Of a DNA stretch of 64,000 nucleotides, positions 54,901 through 64,000 are shown piece by piece. Each line of letters begins with the position of its first letter. The first letter of the stretch is position 1. Under the pieces are notes generated by a model. The model was not told the origin of the DNA, did not search any database, and saw nothing but the letters and a program-made list of their open reading frames with translations. The DNA is from Burhinus oedicnemus (Eukaryota; Chordata; Aves; Charadriiformes; Burhinidae), in the NCBI GenBank assembly GCA_008921705.1, contig VFFE01007633.1, positions 1,269,178 through 1,333,177 of the forward strand, written 5' to 3'. The position numbers and the translations under genes are program-made.

Positions 54901-57900
54901 TTGGGTCTCTACATGTGAATAAATATTGTTTTAATTGAGAAAAAGACTGAAAAAGTCCTGGTTTTGACTTCTCGAATCTCGATAGAACCACAATATTTAA
55001 AATGCAGCAAATTAGAGTATGTATTTTTTATGACAATGAGAGGATAGAGATTCTGTATCTTACTTTTTTCCTCTTTCCTTGTTTTTTAAAAAGTTAATAT
55101 TTTCAATGTGTGCTGTTACACATTTCTGAACGAATTTCACCATATTTGTCTTCTTATTGACATCTTACTAATTGGGTAGCTAAAAACTGACACTAGCTAT
55201 GCTCACGTGAAATCAATGGATATTCCAGGTCATTCTGTGCTTTATTCCTGCCAGACTTATGCTAAAAACTAACTTCCAATAGAATTAATTGAAAAGATGG
55301 TGGAGTTTTTTCCTTCTTCTGTAAGTTTACATCAGGAAATGTAGCTAACATGTAAGGAAGTCTTCAGTCTTCCCAATAAGTAGAACAAAATGAAGGAGAC
55401 TGTTGTCTGTGTAGGACTTTGGCTTCACATATGGCAGAAGCTATTAAATTGACAGATTAAATTCAGAAATATGATACACAGCTGAAAACTGTGTGATATT
55501 AGATAGCCTTCAGGACAAGTTTCACTGTCAAATGTTCCTGCTTCTTAGCTGAAATGATTCCTAAATATTCTTTCATCGATTCCTTAGGATACACATTACA
55601 CCACTCGAGTTTCTTGTTGGGAACTTACTTATCCAAGATTGGAAATAATTGCTATTTCTTTGAAGTATCAGAGAAAACTTGCTATGTTTATCTCTTTCAG
55701 GTGGGAGAAACTTCATCTTATGCGAAGTGGTGTATCCCATGTAGCTGTAAGAAGACACATCTCTGCACAGAATTCACACAAAGCTACGTGGTTGCAGGAA
55801 GTCACTGCAAACACAAATGTGTATCTAGTTGTCTGTGTACCTGGTCTACTGGAATTTGCATGTATTACCATGGTAGCTACATGAAGAGCTTGCTTTCCTT
55901 TCTGTAACATACAGGTATTCAGGTATTCCTTTTCTTCCCTCTGATATATCTCGAAACAGTGTATTAAAGTGTCAATCACTAGAATTTACAATAAATCTCA
56001 AGCTATCCAAAGCTGACAACTTCCCAGCAAATTATAAAATACGAGCATGTTACAGTTTCTGTGAAGAGTTTTGCATTAATTGCAAATAGCATATAAAGGT
56101 TTAATAAATCTTTTCTCAGTCTAAAGAAGGTAAGTTATTTTAGCTGTGACTCAGCAGTAAGATTGTATGTAACCTTTCTGCACCTGATAAAGTCCTCTCT
56201 CCAGGAAAATTTTTGATGAAATTTCCTGTATAAGCTGTGGGAAAATTCAGGCTGACTCCAGTGGGACTTGGTTTGAGTTTTTCAAGAGGAAAACAGCCTG
56301 TGCCAGTTACTGTTGTGTTGTGGAAGACTTTACTCCATTCAGTATTATGAAACTCCATAAAATACAGAGGTGTACAATAATGATTTCTGCATTCTTAAAA
56401 ATGTGGTTTTTAAAAGTATTCTTCACATTTCTGTGGACATGCTTTTCACATTTACTCTTTTTGAAGCAAGCTGAGGTTTATTTTGTTTGGAATAACAAGA
56501 CAATTACACATCTTGTAACAATTCTGAATGTAAGACAAAATTTATGGTATTTCATTGAGGTAGTGCCAGATGGTTATAAATCTTGCTTAAACATATGTTG
56601 AATTATTCACTGGTATAAATGTTTTCCCTAATTTCCTAAGCCATTTTACCTTGTGTCCTTAAATTACATAACAATATTTGTCATAAACTGCGTTTTCATG
56701 GGTTTATCAGGCTGCTATACACAAGAGTGTCTAGAAAAGGAAAATTTAAACCTCTTAAAAAATCCCATGTATAGGAAGTATAGGCAAATGAGGAAAGAAG
56801 TAGCAACAAACAGGCCCAAGAGAAAGTCCCTCTGCTTTTACTCTTCCTTCTTTTCCATTATTTGAGATTTCATCTTCCATTTTTCATCACATTATATCTG
56901 CAGGGAGCATCCTGCCATGCACATGCAGGCTCTCTTACAACTGGGCCCAGGAAATGTGCTTTTGCTTCCCTTGTCAGCCTAGTTACAATTACAGTAAATC
57001 TTTCTCAAAAGCAGTAGCCTTCAGGCAGCAAACAGATGTTGCTCGGAGCTGTTCAGCATAGAGGAAGGGAGAGACAAATAAGGCACATGCATAAACCAGG
57101 AATGGGGTGTCTATCTCTCTTCTGGGTATGCTTCATGGTATGTTCTTGGTACGATCTTAGAAAAGAGCCTGTGAAGCCAAAAAACATCAGCAACATGACA
57201 AGGACTAGCACAATGGTCAACAGCAAACCTATTTACAACAGCCCTTAAATATAACATATTCCTGGAAGCCAGCACCAAATAACACTGTGCTGAGCGACAC
57301 ACTGCTCTGTGCTGCTTTTCCCTTGGCTCTGCGGGGCCACAGGAGGTAAAGTTTTCTGCAATGTTGGTGCAATGACAACCATCACCCCCCAGCTTTCCCC
57401 ATTAAAATGTTATTGCAATTCAGTGGGGAAGCTGTGGGGTGTCAGTTGCTGGCACTGTAAAATCCCACCTCAGCAGGCTATAAGGAACCAAGGGAAAAAT
57501 ATCAACGTGACCAAACTAATGTTCTAAAAGCACATAACATCAGATGACTGGAATCAACACCACCCTAACCCCACATTAACAAGGTATTCACTTCAACAGA
57601 CTTTTGAAAATTGTTTAGAAAGTGAATTGCAAATATGAATTAAAAGTGAGTTTAAGTGCTGAGGATCCCAGTTTACATCCTCCTTCTCAATCAAATAATA
57701 TTTTTTCCTTAACTTTTTTTCAATGCACCACAAGCAAATACAGTTGAACTAACAAAGCTCAAATCATAGGTGCAAGTAAAAGACATTACTTGTACAAAGG
57801 ACATTGTCAAGCTATGTTAACAGCCGAGTTTAGAGGCTTTAGCATTATAATGTTTGGATTAATCCCACCTAACTTAGACTCTCTAAAAGTTATGCATTTG

Positions 57901-59409
57901 ATCAAAAAAGATCTTTAGGCTTTTTTTAATTAGACAATAAAAAGAGAGAGAGATCATACTAGATCAATCTGGACAGCCAACTTCATGAAAAAAATATGAA
58001 TCCAGGATAAATGAATTTATAAAGGAAATGGATGTATGAAATGAGGAGGTAAGAGCATCATGATCTCTTACTGATTTTATATTTTGTACCACATTGAACA
58101 AAAGAAATAAAAGAAAAAAGCCTGACTTGGGAGAGAAGTTGAACTCTAGAAAAGAGTTAATGGCTTTGGAGCATATGCAGAGGTAAGTGTCCCTGTGTAA
58201 GAAAAAGGTATCAGTCCTCCATGAGTAGCACACTTAAGATTTGCCCAACTTTTCAACCCTTTCTACAGCCTAGCATAGGGAGTTCTTCACTCAGCATGCT
58301 ACTCACCACTCCATGTCTGCACTGCAGAGGGTGGCTGGGTGCCCAGCACAAGCTGCTGCCTCCAAGACAGCCATGTCCCAACCCCACACGCTCCACCTAG
58401 CAGTGGAAGCACGCCATGCCATGTATTATCTATCACTGGTTCACACTTGACCCATTACAGAATGAATGTTGTTGAATGTTTCCGCATCACAACCAGGTTA
58501 ACTTTTAGAGTATGGCTTTGACTTGGATTATAGGCAACAGAAACTTTCCTTCTGTTTCAACAGGGCTGTCTCAGGCAGAATGAGACTAATGATCAGAAAT
58601 GGCCAACAGCAACAATCTCAGAAGATTAATATTGAAAGATGAAAGTGCTGACAAGACCCTCCAATGTTTATAAAGAAAATGTGTATGCTACAAATCACAA
58701 TTCTACTGAATATACATTGGTTTAAAGAAAACCAGCTGTGTCTTCTTTTCTGCTGTTTTGCCTCTACAAAACAAATATTTTCCCTACTCAAAGCTTTTAT
58801 AAACAATTTCTTCTTTAGTCAATGTTACAACATCCTTGAGAACAACAGCTGCCTTTCAACGTGTACTTTCTAATTCTGTTGCAGAAGTGACTGAGCTTTC
58901 AGTAATATCTATGCTATGCATGACCGTGTAGAAGATTTGTGAGGGGAAAATCATAGCAAGGGCAGTTCTGGACTTCTTAAATTAAAGCTGACTACTCCAG
59001 GTAGCTATACTTTTAAGATATATAAACATGAGAGAGATCCCTGCTGTTCTTCAGCAGAGATATCAACTGCGGAGGTTGCTGACAACAGTATATGCAACAC
59101 TGATACAATAGCTAGCAACAGAGTGAGGCAATTAAAGAAACAGAACATAAATGAAAATAAGCATAGATGCTCTCAAAATCATTCCAAAATATCTTCCTGG
59201 CTAGCTAGAAAAGGCACTGACTGCCAGAGACCACAATCACATAAAACCATCAGTTATTAACGTAAAGAATTATCTATTAAAATACACAGCTAATCTGCCA
59301 GTGTTGAATTCATGAAAGACACATTCTTCTACTGATTAAGCCATTGTGACTCATTTAAAAATAGTTTCCCTGCTTCTAAGCAGGTAGAAGAAAAAAGATA
59401 GCTTGTAAG
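51982..59409. other. CSMD1 intron 1 sequence, CR1 copy 8 to copy 9
   Basis: AT-rich intron with a small perfect inverted repeat at 53139-53158. A cysteine-rich 117-codon open frame at 55554-55907 is noted but not called as a gene. No transposon end was recognised. Confidence 0.55.
53139..53158. repeat. Short inverted repeat with a further direct copy
   Basis: TAGCCTAA and TTAGGCTA form an 8-base perfect stem with a 4-base loop. TTAGGCTAA recurs about 15 bases further on. Confidence 0.75.
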
Positions 59410-59497
59410 GTCTTGTCTAGACCATGCTTTTGCCGAGAAAGGTTGGACCAGATGATCTTTCAGGTCCCTTCCAACCTAGTATTCTATGATTCTATGA
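59410..59497 (+). mobile_element. CR1 LINE 3' tail fragment (copy 9)
   Basis: Only the last 88 bases of the element remain: GTCTTGTCTAGACC, GCTTTTGCC, GGTTGGACCAGATGATC, then ATTCTATGATTCTATGA. It shares its 3' UTR variant with copy 5. It is strongly 5' truncated and antisense to CSMD1. Confidence 0.9.
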
Positions 59498-61179
59498 ACA
59501 GAACTGAAAAGGATCCTAAAGAAACCCAACAAAACCCCACCAGAATCAAAGCTAGAAAATACAGCACAGTCCTCCTAGAAATAATGGCAATCATTATGAT
59601 CAAATAGACAAAGCCCCCAAACTTGGTTTAAAGGTACTGCTGTCCACCAACATAACTCCACTTGTCAGCTCATCATATCTCTGCCGTTATCAGTCCTGCC
59701 CAGTAAGACTATGTTTTCATTCACACCTTGAGAGCAGACTCTCTCCTTCAGTAGGTAGAAAGTCTCTTCAGCTCTCCTCCATTCTGTCTCCTTCCTTCTA
59801 TTCTCCCTCCAACAAATAATTTTGCCTTAATACCACGAGTAGGTTCACTAACCTTTGCTTTTCTGTTTGCATCATTCTGTCCCACTACCAGCCACCGCCT
59901 ATATTCCAAATGCATTTTCTGCTTTGTAGACATCAGCTGAGGCCATAACTCAACATCTGCAGGTAGCCATGCAAAGAATGGGAAGGACAAACAATATGGT
60001 GTGAGAAAAACAAACAAAACCCCCTTCTGTTGTGGTTCTTAATTGCCTGTGCTAATGTCAGCTCACACTTTGCCACTTGGATTTCCAAATAGCACCTTAC
60101 AGACCCCTCACCAGGGTATGCCTCACTGAATGACAGGATTTCAGCACTCTGAAGTGCCATGACCATTTTTTAACTACAAGAAGAGGCTAGAATTGTATGT
60201 TAATACAAGTGTTACTCAATCAAATTTTTGCTGATGTGAATTTAACAATTTCTAATTTCCAAATTGGTTTCATGTGGAAAATGGTCTTCAAGGAATAAAG
60301 CTGAGCCTTTCAGTGAATTGCCTGTGTTAAAGGCCTGAATCAATAGTTTATTCAAGAAAATGCATGCACAGTCAGGCTTTCTAAATCCATATCAACTCTT
60401 AATCTATGAATTTTATGTAAATTAGCAACTGAGTTTTCAGACTTCTTTTCTCAATTTTCATGTCTTTATCTCAAGGAACCTTACCAAACTACATTGTTGG
60501 GGAGTGTATTCCTAAGGTCATTTTAATATTAAATTCTACTTTTTGACAATATTGAAAGCATATGTTCTTTGTTCCACAATGCAGTATTTTAGCCATTTCC
60601 ATTCAAGAGAATCTGAAAAACTATTAATAGAATAACAGATTCCCACTTATCTGGAGTAGGTAAAATTCATTAAATCAGAAATGCAGGCATTGATGAATGC
60701 TGCCAATAAAGAGTCTAGTCCACTGGTCTGAAAGAAAACAAACGTAGGCAATGCTTCCACTTTCTTTTCCTGCGTGGGAACAGCCAGGTGACATGTGGCG
60801 TATTTTGTAACTATAACCCAAAAGGAGAAAACTAGTTTATGCAGGAACAGTCTTTCATTCTGTTTGGGAGTACAGCAAGAATCCCCTTTCTGATGAGAAT
60901 GAAAACATATCAGGATTAATTCTGCATGTTCCCCTCATAGGTCAGGCATGCAGAAATAAATTTCAGAGAGTTTCAAAGATGAATTGGAATGTTTATTATC
61001 CATGAACTTCATCTGATGAGATGATGCAGTATCATAGAGAAATAGCCATATACACCTTAAAAAATGCTTTAATACTGCTTTGAACTCTCATTTGAGACGC
61101 TTCAAATCTAAAGATAGAAATTAATAAATTAATAAAGAAATGAATGTATCTTTTGAAGTGTACTTATCAAAGAACAAAG
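59498..61179. other. CSMD1 intron 1 sequence, CR1 copy 9 to second LTR
   Basis: AT-rich, with nothing recognised beyond short open frames. Confidence 0.6.
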
Positions 61180-61791
61180 TATACTGGATTTGGCTGTGAT
61201 ACAGTTAATTTTCTTCATAGAAACTCCTATAGTGCTGTATTTTGGATTTGTGGCCAAAACAGTGTTGATAACACAGGGATGCTTTAGCTTTTGCTAAGCA
61301 GTGCTTGCACAGCGTCAAGGTCTTTTCTGCTTCTCACATCACCCCACTAGCAAGTAGGCTGGGGGTGCAGAAGAAGTTGGGAGGGGACACAGCCGGGACA
61401 GCTGACCCCAATTGACCAAAGGGATATCCTATACAATACGACATCATGCTCAGCAGTAACAGCTGGAGGGGCATGGTGGGGAAGGAGTGACGTTCAGAGT
61501 TACGGTATTTGTCTTCCCAATTAACCGTCATGCGTGATGGAGCCCTGCTTTCCTGGAGGTGGCTGAACACCTGCGTACCGATGGGAGGCAGTGAATTAAT
61601 TACTTATGTTGCTTTGCTTGTGTGCACAGCTTTTGCTTTACCTCTTAAACTGCCCTTATCTCAACCCACGGCTTTTCTCACTTTTCCCCTTCTGATTCTC
61701 TCCCCCATCCCACCGGGGGGAGGGTGGGGTGGTGGGAAGTGAGCGAGTGGCTGGGTGGGGCTCAGCTGCCTACTAGGGTTAAACCCCAACA
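61180..61791 (+). mobile_element. Second solo LTR of an avian endogenous retrovirus (ERVL-like)
   Basis: It runs from TATACTGGATTTGGCTG to AAACCCCAACA, decayed forms of the usual TGT...ACA ends. The internal blocks CACAGCCGGGACAGCTGACC, GACCAAAGGGATATCC and CATCATGCTCAG align with the first LTR's central region, showing common descent. Where the first LTR has TATAAAAG after CATGCTCAG, this one reads CAGTAACAG, so the TATA box is lost. A GGGGGGAGGGTGGGG run lies near its 3' end. No internal retroviral sequence flanks it and no clean target-site duplication is seen. It is antisense to CSMD1. Confidence 0.85.
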
Positions 61792-64000
61792 CACAAAAAG
61801 ATTTTATTTGCTTCATGTTTGGAGCATGTACAGCTTTTCTAATGACATCAGTCTTTGCAGAGTTTGATATGTTTATAAGTCTGTCCAATTTAATTTTTCA
61901 TCATACTAAAATGATTACATAACTGACCTTAGTAATTCCCATAAAGTTATGAAGTGTAAGAGACAGTACCAGAAGACAAATTCTTCTATCCTAGTATACT
62001 AATAATCTCTAATAATAACCAAAATATGGAACTACTCATTTGAACACAATTCCACCCACATTTCAGAAAAACAGTTCCAGGTAGCCTTTTTAAATAATGT
62101 GAGATATACCACACTATATACCAAAGCAGATTTAAAAGTGTTTTCTTGAATATTCATACAAAAATATTTGGAAGTTAAATTGACTACATGGCAGTGTTCT
62201 GGCAACTTTTTTCCAGACAAATATTTCTTATTTTTTATTCTATCCTCTTACTCTTAGCATTATTATTGTGAGAGTACTATCTGATTTAGAAATTACAATT
62301 TCTGACATAATTCTAAAAATACCCGTTATCAAGTTTTCTTCTCTATTTATGGATGAGAATTCAGTTCAGATATTTTATCAATTTAAGTTCAAGAACTTAA
62401 GCTATGTATGGAGCTGTCTCTAACATACGTTACAACATGATATTTATATCTGTTCCTACACTTCAAAGCACTTCCTTAGAAAGCGTATAATAAATCTAAA
62501 AAAACCTAATTGACCGTGATTTCAGAAACAGCCTTTTAGTCTTATTGCAGTATACCTAAATGAGCAAGTATATACGTTTTCACGAATAATTTGTCATGAT
62601 TTATTATGCAAATTAGGCACGTACTAATTGTTAAAAAAAGAGGTCCAAATAGACTTCATGTAAAAAGATACTTAAAGTTTAGATTGAAATTCATGCTTTT
62701 CTGTGCTAATTTACATATGATCTCTTAGGACCAGAAAAGATAAAAAGCTGGAAAATTACAATGAAGACAGGTAGAAACTCCAGTACCGTTGTGTAAATCA
62801 GTAAATATTAGGGATATCTACTTAGAGCTTACAACAATAAAAAGAATGTTATCATACCACCTCCTCTTCCAAACCCAAAGGTAGAGCGTAAAATCTCTTT
62901 AATTTTGGACTTCTAGGAAAGGTTTATGGCTCCTATCTGGTGAAATATTAAAAACTCCTAACATCTCAGAGCTGGGTTTTGGTGTGGTTTGCTATGCTGT
63001 CTTCATAAGAAAGGCTGACATGTTTATTAGCTTCTTTTAGTTTTACCAAAGAAATCAAGAGGAAAACCACATAAACTCTTTTTACAGGTCTTTACATTAC
63101 ATGTAAACAAGCCATTATAGCAAGGCTATAATTCATACATGTCTAACTAACCCGTTAAATTATAACTAGAATGGCTAAAAGAGCTACTTTTAAACTGTAC
63201 TTCAGAAATTCTCTAGTGCAGCAGAACAAAGGAAACCGCAAAGATGAAGATAAAAGAGCTGTGGCTGCATGGTTAAAGAAAACTTTTTTCCTGTTCTACA
63301 ACCAGACTTTCCAACAGACATTTACATAAATGATCTGCTGAAAATATTTTAAAAAGCCCTCTGTATTTTGTAGCAAATTTAATAGCTACCAGAAATTCTG
63401 TGGGAGTGTAGCAGAAACCACATGGGGGTTTTTTGTATTGTTAGGCAAATTTAATTCAGCGATCTAGGGCAGACATCTAGTACAAATTCCCAAAAATTCC
63501 CTGCTTGATTCTCTTTTTGCAAAAAGCAACAGTAAGAGATTCTTATGTCCATCTGCCAGTGCTCTCTCTCCAGTCACCATTTACATCCCTTTCATTTGGA
63601 TAATTCAACTTTTTGTGACGCTATCCTCTAAGCACAGACAGTGGAAGAGTCCAAGTAAAAGCCCTTTCTCCTCCCCTTTCACTCAGATGTTTTTATTCTG
63701 CTTTGCTTAATGAGTTTTTGTGTGCAATCACACAAAATAGACAGAAAAGAAAAAAAACAGAGAAGTAGGAAGGAAAACTCTCTAACTTTGCCGTTCAAAA
63801 ACCATTACAGGGAATTGCATTTTAAGTGAAAAGACAAAAGAATTAATGGATATAGTAAACAAACTATCGTTGTATTTTTTTCTTTCCTTATGACTAATGA
63901 CATTTTCAGTGCCTGGCAAGACTCAAGTGTGGTCTGGTTCGAGGAATGCTATAAAGTCCTGAAGTGTCAACTTAGCGTATGCGTAACTGGCATCTCAGTC
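61792..64000. other. CSMD1 intron 1 sequence to the window edge
   Basis: AT-rich. No repeat or exon was recognised, and no GC-rich signal-peptide exon lies near the right edge. Confidence 0.6.

Overview
This window looks like bird nuclear DNA and is almost entirely intron. It is AT-rich. It carries nine recognisable CR1 LINE fragments with the avian-type tail (repeats of ATTCTATGATTCTATGA or its complement) and two solo LTRs of the kind seen in bird genomes. There is no operon-like coding density: most open frames are under about 130 codons and none of the long ones resembles a known protein. The order of bird cannot be fixed from the sequence alone.

One real coding exon was found, at 24191-24407 on the minus strand. 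It encodes 71 whole codons of a CUB domain and is recognisable as the second exon of CSMD1 (CUB and Sushi multiple domains 1), with a strong acceptor and donor. CSMD1 therefore runs right to left. Positions 24408-64000 are intron 1 (at least 39.6 kb) and 1-24190 are intron 2 (at least 24.2 kb). Neither exon 1 (signal peptide) nor exon 3 (rest of the first CUB domain) was found.

Layout: 1-24190 is intron 2, with a solo LTR at 3817-4546, CR1 fragments at 2374, 7538, 11186 and 21748, and a long AAAAT microsatellite at 12804-12892. A 65-base tract, pyrimidine-rich in the transcript, lies just inside intron 2 beside the exon's donor. 24408-64000 is intron 1, with CR1 fragments at 28008, 40206, 44511, 51090 and 59410 and a second solo LTR at 61180-61791. 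Two much older, heavily decayed CR1-like elements lie at about 28945-30670 (minus) and 39825-41415 (plus). The second is split by the younger CR1 at 40206-41223, a nested insertion. A compositional island at 31390-33320 contains two short CpG-bearing islets and a GC-rich block of about 1.1 kb that I could not identify. Another short GC-richer stretch with an open minus frame lies at 37290-37520.

No RNA gene, CRISPR array, operon, origin or novel multi-gene system was found. The observations most worth following up are the unidentified GC-rich block, the nested old and young CR1 pair, the pyrimidine tract next to the exon 2 donor, and the 83-base perfect match between two otherwise diverged CR1 copies.
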